From positions 107,334 to 171,333 of the forward strand of contig CANGBB010000005.1 of the NCBI GenBank assembly GCA_947452065.1: a stretch of DNA of 64,000 bases, in the 5' to 3' direction. Numbering within the stretch: the stretch's first letter is position 1; every line of letters starts with the position of its first letter. Source of the stretch: Gammaproteobacteria bacterium. GTDB taxonomy: Bacteria; Pseudomonadota; Gammaproteobacteria; Steroidobacterales; Steroidobacteraceae. The notes beneath the pieces were generated by a model. It had not been told where the DNA came from. It did not search any database and worked only from the letters and a program-made list of their open reading frames with translations. This document shows positions 9,631 through 17,749 of the stretch, piece after piece. The position numbers and the translations under genes are program-made.

Positions 9631-11586
9631 ATGATGAATGCCTACCGCGAGCACCCGGGAATGATCACGGCAGTGCGCGCGGCAGCGCTGCTCGTCGTGC
9701 TGGTCGGAATGGCCACTGTGCAGGCCGCCTCGGCACCGCAGGGTCCGCGATTAGAATCGATTCCACCGCCACGCGACGTGCCCTATGCGGGTGTCATCAC
9801 GCTGGCCGTGGATGCCACGGATGTCGAACACGCCATCCTCAATGCCCACGAGGTCCTGCCGGTAGCGTCATCCGGACCGCTCACGCTGCTTTATCCGCAG
9901 TGGCTGCCGGGTACGCATTCGCCCACCGGTCCCATCGACAAGCTGGCGGGGCTGCGCATCAGCGCGGCTGGCCAGCCGCTGGCTTGGCAGCGCGATCCGG
10001 TGGATGTCTATGCCTTTCATGTGCAGGTACCGCCTGGCGTCCGTGCGCTGGACATTGATCTGCAGTTCCTCTCACCGGCCTCGGTGCGTGAAGGGCGGGT
10101 ATTGATGGTCCCCGGTCTACTGCGAGTCCAGTGGAACACGGCATTGCTGTATCCGGCCGGTCATCATGCACGGCAGATCCGCGTTGAGCCGAGCATCAAG
10201 CTGCCGGCTGGTTATTCGCTGGCCACCGCCCTCGATGTGGCCTCGACCCGCGAGGGCTCCACGACTTTCCGCGCCGTCGATCTGGATACGCTGGTCGATG
10301 CACCGCTCCTAGCCGGTCCGTATTTCCGTCGCTTCGAACTCGAGACCGGCAATGCACCACGCGTCAGTCTTGATGTATTCGCCGATCGGCCTGAGCAGTT
10401 GGAGTTGAGCAGCAAGGCGCTGACGGCACAGCAGTCTCTGGTGCAGCAGGCGGTGAGTCTGTTCGGTGCGCGGCACTACAGCCACTATGATTTCCTGCTC
10501 TCGCTTTCCGCGCGCCTCGGCGGTATTGGTCTGGAGCATCACCAGTCCACGGAAATTAGCACCGATCCGCGCCTGTTCCTCGACTGGGACAAGCTTCTGG
10601 CCAGCAAGGAAGTGCTGGCCCACGAATTCGTGCACAGCTGGAATGGCAAATTCCGTCGGCCGGCAGACCTGTGGACACCGACATTCAACGTGCCGATGCG
10701 CAACAGTCTGCTCTGGGTCTATGAAGGTCAGACTCAGTATTGGGGGTATGTGCTGAGCGCCCGCTCCGGGATGCTGAGTGCGCCGCAAGCGCTCGAAGCG
10801 CTGGCACAGCTGGCCGCCATCTATGACCTGCGCGTGGGGCGCAGCTGGCGTCCGCTCGAGGACACCACCAACGACCCCATCATCGCGCAGCGGCGACCGC
10901 TGTCGTGGCTCAGCTGGCAGCGCAGCGAGGACTACTATCGCGAAGGTCAGTTGGTATGGCTGGACATCGATACACGCATCCGTGAGATGTCCGGTGGCCT
11001 ACGCTCACTGGATGATTTCGCCCAGCGTTTCTTCGGAATCGGCGATGGCAGCTTCGTTCCGGTCACCTATAACTTCGACGACGTTGTGAAGACGCTCAAT
11101 GCCGTGCAGCCCTTCGATTGGGCTAGCTTCCTGCGTGAGCGTCTAACGGGCCGCGCCTCCGGCGCGCCGCTCGATGGACTGGCGCGGGGTGGCTACCGGC
11201 TGGTCTACACGGATACCGCTGGCGAGTACTTCCGGGCGCTGGAAACGCGCAGCAAGGCCACCGACCTGAGCTTCTCGCTCGGCATCATCATCAGTCGCGA
11301 GGGAACACTCAGCGAGGTGTTGTGGGACAGCCCGGCATTCCGCGCTGGACTCGCTGAGGGCACTCAGCTCATCGCAGTCGACGGGGAAAGCTACAGTTCC
11401 GATGGTCTGAAAGAAGTCATCCGTCTGGCCCAGAGCAAGACGACGCCGATCGAGCTGCTGGTAAAAGACAAGGACCAGTTCCGCACGGTGCGCATCGATT
11501 ATCACCAGGGTCTGCGTTACCCGAAACTGGAGCGCATCCCCGAAACGCCGGCCTTGCTCGACGCCATTCTGGCGCCGCGCAAGTAA
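9631..11586 (+). CDS. M61-family (glycyl aminopeptidase-like) metallopeptidase with PDZ domain
   Basis: Predicted exported zinc peptidase of 651 residues. A hydrophobic signal segment lies at about 14-33. The M61 N-terminal beta domain runs to about 250, the catalytic domain holds HEFVHSWNGK (zinc-binding HExxH at 331-335) with a preceding GLEHHQST, and a PDZ-like domain sits at about 545-625 (SPAFRAGLAEGTQLIAVDG). This order of domains is characteristic of M61 proteins. The substrate is unknown. ATGs at 9631, 9634 and 9661 are all possible; the last gives a more standard signal peptide. It lies 4 bp after sspB, so may be cotranscribed, and converges on yraN. Confidence 0.88.
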   Translation: MMNAYREHPGMITAVRAAALLVVLVGMATVQAASAPQGPRLESIPPPRDVPYAGVITLAVDATDVEHAILNAHEVLPVASSGPLTLLYPQWLPGTHSPTGPIDKLAGLRISAAGQPLAWQRDPVDVYAFHVQVPPGVRALDIDLQFLSPASVREGRVLMVPGLLRVQWNTALLYPAGHHARQIRVEPSIKLPAGYSLATALDVASTREGSTTFRAVDLDTLVDAPLLAGPYFRRFELETGNAPRVSLDVFADRPEQLELSSKALTAQQSLVQQAVSLFGARHYSHYDFLLSLSARLGGIGLEHHQSTEISTDPRLFLDWDKLLASKEVLAHEFVHSWNGKFRRPADLWTPTFNVPMRNSLLWVYEGQTQYWGYVLSARSGMLSAPQALEALAQLAAIYDLRVGRSWRPLEDTTNDPIIAQRRPLSWLSWQRSEDYYREGQLVWLDIDTRIREMSGGLRSLDDFAQRFFGIGDGSFVPVTYNFDDVVKTLNAVQPFDWASFLRERLTGRASGAPLDGLARGGYRLVYTDTAGEYFRALETRSKATDLSFSLGIIISREGTLSEVLWDSPAFRAGLAEGTQLIAVDGESYSSDGLKEVIRLAQSKTTPIELLVKDKDQFRTVRIDYHQGLRYPKLERIPETPALLDAILAPRK

Positions 11587-11601
11587 CGACAGTCATCCCC
11601 C

Positions 11602-11958
11602 TCAAGCAGCGTCGAACGCGTTGCGAATCCATTCCAGTGGTGCATGAGTGTCACTGGCCACCAGCGCGTCGAAGCGCACCGGCAGTCGGGCCAGATTCGG
11701 GTGGGACGCCAGCAGATGCCGCGTGGCACGCACGATGCGCTGACGCTTGCGCCAAGTGATGCTCGCCGCCGCACCACCGTAACGCTGGCTTGAGCGCAGT
11801 CGCACCTCAACCACGATCAGAACCTGCCCATCACTGGCGACGATGTCCAGTTCCCCGCCGCGGCAGCGATAGTTGCGCTTGAGTATCTGCAGGCCGGCAG
11901 CCTCCAGCAGTGTCGCGCTTCGTGATTCCGTGTCGCGACCCAGCTGCTGACGATCCAT
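11602..11958 (-). CDS. yraN: YraN/UPF0102-family endonuclease-like protein
   Basis: 118-residue protein of the UPF0102 family, which has a restriction-endonuclease-like fold. The N-terminal pattern ESRSATLLEAAGLQILKRNYRCRGGELDIVA contains the family's GELD motif, and VVVEVRLRSS gives the ExK-type active-site strand, here with Arg at the position that is commonly Lys (EVRxR for EVKxR). It follows lpoA by 21 bp on the same strand; an lpoA-yraN pair is standard in gammaproteobacteria. The biological role is not established. Confidence 0.88.
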   Translation of the reverse strand: MDRQQLGRDTESRSATLLEAAGLQILKRNYRCRGGELDIVASDGQVLIVVEVRLRSSQRYGGAAASITWRKRQRIVRATRHLLASHPNLARLPVRFDALVASDTHAPLEWIRNAFDAA

Positions 11959-11979
11959 GGGCAGCGCGGCAGGCGCGCT

Positions 11980-13284
11980 TTAGTTGCGCGCGGAGTTCGT
12001 CAGCAACTGCGCCTCACCGTCGCGCATACGTGCCCAAGTCTGCTCGCGGCGTACTCGCCCTGCAGTATCCAGCGACAGTTTTCCGGTGAGACCGGTCACG
12101 CGCACGCGCGCAGTGTCGCGGCCAGCCACTGCGATGGTCAGCGCCAGCTGCGCTGCATCGAAGCCGAAAGCAAAGTATTGCGACTGCCACGAGGTGTTGG
12201 CGGAATCCTGCTGGGCTGTACCGCGCAGTGCATCGAGACTGGCATCAGGCAGCAGCCAGGGCATGCCGGGCAGCAGCACGCCATTGAGGTCATCGTTGGC
12301 CTCTTTGCCACCGGGTGTGAAGGATGGCGAGGTCATGTAAGTCGGAATATCGCCGGCGTACTGGAAGCTGATCTGCGGGCGCAGCAGTCGTGCGTGGGTC
12401 GGCTGGCTGGCGGCGGCGAAAATGAACTGAATGTCGCTGCGCCGTCGCGGCTCGAAGTCGAAGCGCGCACCCGTGATCGATTGCAGGCGGCGGAGCCGCG
12501 CATCGCTCTCGTTCAACCCAAGGACCTGCTTGATGCCAGCGCTGTAGTCCGCAGCCGCAGTATCGTAGTTGGCCTGAGCCAGCAGCGTTCCGCCGCCGGC
12601 GCGAAATTCCTGACTGAATGCGATGGCTACGCGGCTGCCCCATTCACCGCTGGGTGTCAGCGCCACACCGCGCTTGAATCCATCTGCCAGAATGCGCTGC
12701 GCGATGGCCCGCGCCTCGTCTTCGGGTGACAACGCGAACTGATAGAGGTTTGCAGGTGCGCGTGCATCACCCGCCAGTGCGTTCAGTGCCAGAGTAGGTA
12801 ACGGTACTGCACCACTGGCTGCAATGGCTGCGACCTCATTGCGCAGCAGAGGTCCCACTGCGAAGCTGTTGCCGTCCGTTCGTGCTGCGGCCAGTTGTTC
12901 GACGGCTGTGCTTTTCGATGTGTCATACACCTGCAGTCGCGGTCGGGCGCCTTCCGGCATCTGCTCCAGCGCGAACTGAAAGCCGTCGCGAATGGTGCGC
13001 GCCTCTGCACTGCTGGTGATGGGCAGCAACAGGGCCAGACGGGCGGGTGCTCGGCCCGACGAGATCGCCAAGGGCTGTCCGCCGACGGCCGTTTCCGTGG
13101 TCGAGCGGCTCGGCTGGCCTGAAGACTGCGTCTGGGTGCCGCGCGATGTGCCGCCCTCGGTCGGCGGAGGCGAGTTGGCCGGGTTCGCCGCCGGGAAGCT
13201 GGCGGGCGGTAGTCCGACGCAGCCGGCCAGCAGGAGTCCGAGCGCGAATCTGCAGAAGGACGGAAATTGCACTGTGAAACGCAT
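11980..13284 (-). CDS. lpoA: LppC/LpoA-family lipoprotein (penicillin-binding protein activator)
   Basis: Outer-membrane lipoprotein family; in E. coli LpoA activates penicillin-binding protein 1A. I start at the ATG at 13284 (434 residues), which gives a compact lipoprotein signal ending LLLAGC; a GTG at 13305 adds seven charged residues. A Pro/Ser-rich linker follows, then a periplasmic-binding-protein-like domain from about 80 (LALLLPITSSAEARTIRDGF; GWGS-type region GEWGSRVAIAF). E. coli LpoA has 678 residues because of an N-terminal helical-repeat domain that is absent here. Divergent from rsmI, as in most relatives. Confidence 0.85.
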   Translation of the reverse strand: MRFTVQFPSFCRFALGLLLAGCVGLPPASFPAANPANSPPPTEGGTSRGTQTQSSGQPSRSTTETAVGGQPLAISSGRAPARLALLLPITSSAEARTIRDGFQFALEQMPEGARPRLQVYDTSKSTAVEQLAAARTDGNSFAVGPLLRNEVAAIAASGAVPLPTLALNALAGDARAPANLYQFALSPEDEARAIAQRILADGFKRGVALTPSGEWGSRVAIAFSQEFRAGGGTLLAQANYDTAAADYSAGIKQVLGLNESDARLRRLQSITGARFDFEPRRRSDIQFIFAAASQPTHARLLRPQISFQYAGDIPTYMTSPSFTPGGKEANDDLNGVLLPGMPWLLPDASLDALRGTAQQDSANTSWQSQYFAFGFDAAQLALTIAVAGRDTARVRVTGLTGKLSLDTAGRVRREQTWARMRDGEAQLLTNSARN

Positions 13285-13325
13285 ATTCTGCTGGCTCTCT
13301 CGCACGGTGAATCCAGAACACGGGA

Positions 13326-13331
13326 ATTATA
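13326..13331 (-). promoter_or_regulatory. Predicted -10 element for lpoA-yraN
   Basis: The minus strand reads TATAAT here, 42 bases upstream of the chosen lpoA ATG. A start near 13319 fits the ATG at 13284 better than the GTG at 13305. No good -35 is visible. Confidence 0.4.
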
Positions 13332-14195
13332 GTGACTGAAACGGCAGGAAGGCTCGAAGTCATTGCCACGCCAATTGGCAATTTGGGCGACTTGGCGCCG
13401 CGCGCGGTAGCCGCTTTACAAAATGCCTCGCTGATCGTGGCTGAGGATACGCGGCGCACCGGTCAGCTGCTGGCCCACTGCGGCATTGCGCGGCCGATGC
13501 AGTCCTTGCATGAACACAATGAAGCCGAGCGTTCGGCTGCGATCGTGGCGCGGCTGCGCGCCGGTGAAACGGTAGCGCTGGTCAGTGATGCCGGCACCCC
13601 GCTGTTGTCCGACCCCGGTTTGCTACTGGTACGCGCCGCTGTGGCCGCGGGTATTCCCGTGGTTGCCGTGCCGGGTCCCAGCGCGCTGACCGCGGCGCTG
13701 TCCATCGCGGGGCTCAGTGCACGACGTTTCGCTTTCGAAGGATTCCTGCCCGCGCGCGCGGGCGAGCGGCGCAGGGCGCTGGAGCGTCTCGCCGCCGAGA
13801 CTCGCACGCTGGTGTTCTTTGAAGCCCCGCATCGTCTGGCCGAGACCCTGGACGACATGATGATGGCATTCGGTTCCGAACGTCCGGGCGTCATCGCGCG
13901 TGAACTGACCAAGCTGCACGAGACGGTCTATCGCGGCTCGCTGACGGAGCTGGTGTCCCAGTTGCGTGCTGATCCCAACGTGGCGCGCGGCGAGCTGGTG
14001 CTGCTGATAGGTGGGGCTGAGGCGCAGGATGATGAAGGGGACATGGAGCTGATGCGCCGCGCATTGCCGCTGCTGCTGAAGGAATTGCCACCCGCCCGCG
14101 CAGCCGGCGTCGCCGCGAAACTGAGTGGTGTGCCACGCGAGACGGCCTACAGCGAGGCGCTCAGGTTGTCCGGGCATGCCGCAGACGAAGGCTGA
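13332..14195 (+). CDS. rsmI: 16S rRNA (cytidine(1402)-2'-O)-methyltransferase RsmI
   Basis: SAM-dependent enzyme that 2'-O-methylates C1402 in the decoding centre of 16S rRNA. The 287-residue protein shows the tetrapyrrole-methylase-type fold: LEVIATPIGNLGDLAPRA at the N-terminus, VAEDTRRTGQLL, VSDAGTPLLSDPG and VPGPSALTAALSIAGL, all hallmarks of RsmI (formerly YraL). The start is GTG at 13332; no ATG lies upstream in frame within the short gap. It is divergent from lpoA, and the RNase P RNA gene follows in the same direction. Confidence 0.96.
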   Translation: MTETAGRLEVIATPIGNLGDLAPRAVAALQNASLIVAEDTRRTGQLLAHCGIARPMQSLHEHNEAERSAAIVARLRAGETVALVSDAGTPLLSDPGLLLVRAAVAAGIPVVAVPGPSALTAALSIAGLSARRFAFEGFLPARAGERRRALERLAAETRTLVFFEAPHRLAETLDDMMMAFGSERPGVIARELTKLHETVYRGSLTELVSQLRADPNVARGELVLLIGGAEAQDDEGDMELMRRALPLLLKELPPARAAGVAAKLSGVPRETAYSEALRLSGHAADEG

Positions 14196-14204
14196 CGATC
14201 GCTA

Positions 14205-14233
14205 TTGAGTTGCCTGTCGATGCCCCGTATGGT
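14205..14233 (+). promoter_or_regulatory. Predicted promoter of rnpB
   Basis: TTGAGT (14205-14210), a 17-base spacer and TATGGT (14228-14233) place the transcription start at about 14240, which coincides with the 5' end of the RNase P RNA P1 helix. Confidence 0.65.
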
Positions 14234-14240
14234 GCCCGCG

Positions 14241-14620
14241 TGGAGAGTCAGCCAGGCAGTCGCTGCCGTGTGCATCGTAAGGTGTCGCGGTGGAGGAAAG
14301 TCCGGGCTCACCGGACAGGGTGCCAGCTAACGGCTGGGCGGCGCGAGCCGACGGAAAGTGCAACAGAAAGATACCGCCAAGCGTCAGCAATGACGCCGGT
14401 AAGGGTGAAATGGTGCGGTAAGAGCGCACCGCGGACATGGCAACATGGACGGCACGGCAAACCCCACCTGGAGCAAGGCCAAATAGGGAAGTCGCAGTGG
14501 CAACACTGCAGCGCATGTCCGAGCGTGCTTCCGGGTAGGCTGCTTGAGGGCTGTGGCGACACAGTTCCCAGAGGAATGACTGCTCACGACAGAACCCGGC
14601 TTATCGGCTGGCTCTCCACC
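14241..14620 (+). ncRNA. rnpB: RNase P RNA, bacterial type A
   Basis: Catalytic RNA that removes 5' leaders from tRNA precursors. The universally conserved P4 strands are present: GAGGAAAGTCCGGGCTC at 14293-14309 and ACAGAACCCGGCTTATC near 14589-14605. Between them lie AGGGTGCCAG, GTAAGGGTGAAA, TGCGGTAAGAGCGCACCG and GGAGCAAGGCCAAATAG, all closely matching E. coli M1 RNA. The ends pair as a 12-bp P1 helix (GGAGAGTCAGCC at 14242 with GGCTGGCTCTCC ending near 14617, one G-U). The exact 3' end is estimated; no strong terminator follows. Confidence 0.97.
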
Positions 14621-14669
14621 TTCTGCTGCGTGTGCCGCTGAATACCCGCGCGAGTTGCGCCGAGAGGGT

Positions 14670-14699
14670 TTGCCTTTCTAGCGCCCGACCTCCTATGCT
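14670..14699 (+). promoter_or_regulatory. Possible promoter for the OPT transporter
   Basis: TTGCCT (14670-14675) and TATGCT (14694-14699) are separated by 18 bases, about 70 bases before the ATG. Apart from this and the ribosome binding site AAGGGAGAT (14753-14761), I see nothing defined between rnpB and the coding region. Confidence 0.35.
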
Positions 14700-14768
14700 T
14701 GTTCTCTTCGCGGCGCCAATGAATACCAAACTACAGCGCTGCTCTGTGCCCTAAGGGAGATCGCCGAT

Positions 14769-16949
14769 ATGGCCGAGTCGCATCACGATTCAAGTCCCGC
14801 GCATCAGCCTTTCATCCCCTCCAGTCAGCAGCCGCCCGAGATGTCGCTGCTGCCGATACTGATCGGCGCGCTGCTGGGAATTCTCTTCGGGGCCAGTTCC
14901 ATGTACCTCGTGCTCAAGGTGGGCATGACGGTCAGCGCATCAATCCCTGTAGCAGTCCTCTCAATCACCTTGTTCCGCGCCTTTTCGCGGGCCTTCGGTG
15001 TGCGCAAGGCGACAATCCTTGAGAACAATATCGTGCAGACCACCGGTAGCGCCGGCGAGGGCATCGCCTTCGGTGCAGGTGTCACGATGCCGGCGATGCT
15101 GATTCTCGGCTACGACCTCAACTATCTGCACATCGCTCTGGTGGCGGTGCTGGGCGGTTTGCTCGGAACTTTCCTGATGATCCCGATTCGTCGCGCCCAT
15201 GTCGTCAAGGGTGTGAAGAATCTGGTCTACCCCGAAGGCACGGCTTGCGCCGAAGTGCTGATCTCGGGCGAGAAGGGCGGGACTACTGCCCGCACGGTTT
15301 TTGCCGGTCTCGGATTCGGTTCGCTGTTTGCGCTGGCTTATCAGGGTCTGGGCCTGTTCAAGGACACTGCCTCGAGAGTCTTTGGCAAATGGTATGACGG
15401 TGGCAATGTGGCCGCAGAGGTCAATCCCGCGCTGCTCGGTGTTGGATACGTCATCGGCACGCGAACCGCATTGGTGATGGGTGCCGGCGGCATTCTCGCC
15501 TCACTGGTGCTCATGCCGGCCATCAAGCTCTTCGGTGCGAACGCCACCGCGCCGATCTATCCGGCCACCGCGCTCATCAATGACATGAGCACGGATCAGA
15601 TCTGGCACGACTATGTGCTCTACATCGGTGCCGGTGCGGTTGCTGCCGGCGGCATTATTTCGCTGCTCCGCGCGTTGCCGACCATCTTCGGTGGTGCGGT
15701 GCGCGGTCTGGCCGGTCTGCGCGGTGCCGGTGGTGTCGGTACCACCGAGCGCACCGATCATGACCTGCCGCTGTGGGTGTGGGGTGGTGGCGCGCTGCTG
15801 GTGGTCATCGCACTCACGCTCGCCCCGTCGCTCAAGCTCAATCTGCTCGGTGCGCTGCTGGTGCTGGTTTTTGGCTTTCTTTTCGTGACCGTCAGTTCGC
15901 GCCTCACAGGCGAGATCGGTAGTTCCTCGAACCCCATTTCCGGCATGACGGTGGCCACGCTGCTGCTAACCAGCCTGATTTTTCTGGCGCTCGGATGGGT
16001 CACTACGCCTTACAAGATCGCTGCATTGTCCATCGCTGGCGTTGTCTGCATTGCCTCATCGAATGGTGGCACGACCTCGCAGGATTTGAAGACGGGCTAT
16101 CTGATTGGCGCAACGCCCTGGCGGCAACAGATCGCCATTCTCGTCGGCACAGTCTCTTCGGCGCTGGTCATCGGCCTGATACTGCTGAGCCTCAACAGTG
16201 CCTCCACGGTCTACGCCAAGCGCGACTACCCGGGCTATCAGGCAAACGTTGCAGCACTGACCGAACGTGAGTCACTGCGCGGTCCCGACGCTGCGCATGA
16301 CACAGCCGAGTATCGTGTGCTGCGTCTCGCCGAACCTCGTGATGGTGTGCCGGCCGGCAAGTATCTGGTCGACGATGCAGGTCAGATTCGCTATGTGGTT
16401 GATCCGGGCATCAACGGCCGTGTGACGACGCGCGACACGGGTGAGAAGGTCACGAAGTACAACGCGCCTAAAGCCATGCTGATGTCATTCATTGTCGACG
16501 GCATCATGACGCAGAAGCTGCCATGGAGTCTGGTGCTGATCGGTGTGTTCATTGCCGTGCTGCTGGAGTTGCTCGGTCTCTCATCGCTGGCTTTCGCGGT
16601 GGGCGTGTATCTGCCAATCGCCACCTCAATGCCCATCATGATCGGTGGAGTGGTGCGCTGGATTGCGGATCGCACTGCGCGTCGCAAGCTCACCGAGGCG
16701 GAGGCCACTAGCGGTCCGGGCGTTCTCTTCAGTTCGGGTCTGATCGCCGGCGGATCGGTCACCGGTATGATTTTGGCTCTGATACAGCTCCGTCCGGCAG
16801 GCGAGCGCTTTGTAAAAGCCATCAACCTCTCGGAGGCCATTCCCACGCTGAGTGGGAGCGATCTGTTCTCCATCCTCCTGTTTTTGGCCCTGGCCGCCGT
16901 CCTTTATTTGGTGGCCACCGAGCGTTTTCTGGCTGAAAAAGGCCGTTGA
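14769..16949 (+). CDS. OPT-family oligopeptide transporter
   Basis: Predicted inner-membrane secondary transporter of 726 residues with many hydrophobic segments. OPT features include the N-terminal SSMYLVLKVGMTVSASIP, the GSAGEGIAFGAGVTMPA loop after NIVQTTGS, and the YPEGTACAEVLISGEKGG segment. A hydrophilic insert lies at about residues 480-565 between membrane helices. Substrates in the family include peptides and metal chelates; the substrate here cannot be read from sequence. Good ribosome binding site (AAGGGAGAT). It forms a single-gene unit between rnpB and a terminator. Confidence 0.88.
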   Translation: MAESHHDSSPAHQPFIPSSQQPPEMSLLPILIGALLGILFGASSMYLVLKVGMTVSASIPVAVLSITLFRAFSRAFGVRKATILENNIVQTTGSAGEGIAFGAGVTMPAMLILGYDLNYLHIALVAVLGGLLGTFLMIPIRRAHVVKGVKNLVYPEGTACAEVLISGEKGGTTARTVFAGLGFGSLFALAYQGLGLFKDTASRVFGKWYDGGNVAAEVNPALLGVGYVIGTRTALVMGAGGILASLVLMPAIKLFGANATAPIYPATALINDMSTDQIWHDYVLYIGAGAVAAGGIISLLRALPTIFGGAVRGLAGLRGAGGVGTTERTDHDLPLWVWGGGALLVVIALTLAPSLKLNLLGALLVLVFGFLFVTVSSRLTGEIGSSSNPISGMTVATLLLTSLIFLALGWVTTPYKIAALSIAGVVCIASSNGGTTSQDLKTGYLIGATPWRQQIAILVGTVSSALVIGLILLSLNSASTVYAKRDYPGYQANVAALTERESLRGPDAAHDTAEYRVLRLAEPRDGVPAGKYLVDDAGQIRYVVDPGINGRVTTRDTGEKVTKYNAPKAMLMSFIVDGIMTQKLPWSLVLIGVFIAVLLELLGLSSLAFAVGVYLPIATSMPIMIGGVVRWIADRTARRKLTEAEATSGPGVLFSSGLIAGGSVTGMILALIQLRPAGERFVKAINLSEAIPTLSGSDLFSILLFLALAAVLYLVATERFLAEKGR

Positions 16950-16991
16950 CGCCCCGTTCTGGGGCAGTCAAATCAAGCGATCCCCCGGCCG

Positions 16992-17020
16992 CCCGCCGAT
17001 GCGCGGCGGGGGCGCTTTTT
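16992..17020 (+). terminator. Rho-independent terminator after the OPT transporter
   Basis: CCCGCCG (16992-16998), a five-base loop and CGGCGGG (17004-17010) form a GC-rich hairpin, followed by GGCGC and a TTTTT run (17016-17020). It lies 43 bases after the stop codon. Between it and the mra promoter (17021-17179) is a comparatively AT-rich stretch in which I see no gene. Confidence 0.75.
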
Positions 17021-17179
17021 CAAATTCCCACTCGATTGCAAGATGTAATGATTCATTCACATTGATTATCAGCTTTGGTCGCCAACCTGCTGAATAGATT
17101 GACCGAATGCAGCGCCGTAGTCAGGTTCAGGAAGCGGCGTAAGTCCCTACTACCTAAAGAAAAAATTGCGTCCGGGGCG

Positions 17180-17207
17180 TTGACTTGGGCGTTGCCGGGT
17201 TTATAGT
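17180..17207 (+). promoter_or_regulatory. Main promoter of the dcw cluster (Pmra)
   Basis: TTGACT (17180-17185), a 16-base spacer and TATAGT (17202-17207) form a strong sigma-70-type promoter 54 bases before the mraZ start. It sits directly next to the MraZ repeats, as expected for the autoregulated mra promoter. Confidence 0.75.
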
Positions 17208-17240
17208 GGCGGCAAGTGGGAAATTGTGGGAGCAAATGGG
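17207..17240 (+). promoter_or_regulatory. MraZ operator: direct TGGG repeats spaced by 10 bp
   Basis: TGGG occurs at 17217, 17227 and 17237, exactly ten bases apart, with a degenerate TGGC at 17207 in the same register. MraZ is known to bind direct repeats of a TGGGN motif separated by five bases upstream of its own gene. The repeats overlap the -10 and the expected transcription start, which suits autorepression. Confidence 0.75.
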
Positions 17241-17260
17241 TCGTTCGACCCTGAAAAGGC

Positions 17261-17713
17261 ATGTTTCGCGGTGCAACAAAGCTCAACCTGGATGACAAGG
17301 GGCGCATGGTCATGCCCACCCGTCACCGGGAATGGCTGCGCGAGCATTCCGCGGGGCGCGTCGTGGTCACCGTCGACCGCGACCAGTGTCTGCTCGTCTA
17401 CCCGATTTCCGAGTGGGAACGGATCGAGAAGCAGTTGATGGCGCTGCCCACCCTTCACCCGCAGGCCCGTCGCCTGCAGCGGTTGATGGTGGGTCATGCC
17501 ACGGATCTGCAACTCGACGGTCATGGCCGTTTGTTGCTGCCGCCTGAGCTGCGCGAGTTTGCCGGGCTGACACGCCAGGCAATGCTGATCGGCCAAGGCA
17601 GCCGTTTCGAACTGTGGGATGAAGCGCGCTGGCTGGAGCGACGTGATTTCTGGCTGAAGAGCGAGGAATTAACGGGCGAACTGCCGGCGGAACTGGAATC
17701 GCTGTCGCTGTAG
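17261..17713 (+). CDS. mraZ: Transcriptional regulator MraZ
   Basis: First gene of the dcw cluster; DNA-binding protein with two AbrB-like half domains that assembles into a ring and represses its own promoter. It has 150 residues (E. coli 152). The N-terminal half reads MFRGATKLNLDDKGRMVMP and the repeat in the second half is ATDLQLDGHGRLLLPPELR; the DxxGR motif appears in both (DDKGR, DGHGR). The ATG at 17261 has AAAAGG just upstream. Its predicted binding sites lie at 17207-17240. Confidence 0.96.
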   Translation: MFRGATKLNLDDKGRMVMPTRHREWLREHSAGRVVVTVDRDQCLLVYPISEWERIEKQLMALPTLHPQARRLQRLMVGHATDLQLDGHGRLLLPPELREFAGLTRQAMLIGQGSRFELWDEARWLERRDFWLKSEELTGELPAELESLSL

Positions 17714-17749
17714 TGGCGCGATTGAGTCGGGTCAGAGAGGGCTCGGGGG

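Noticed and set aside
17047..17057. AATGA-T-TCATT palindrome upstream of mraZ as an operator
   Set aside because: Short, AT-rich and 120 bases from the promoter; likely by chance in the AT-rich gap.
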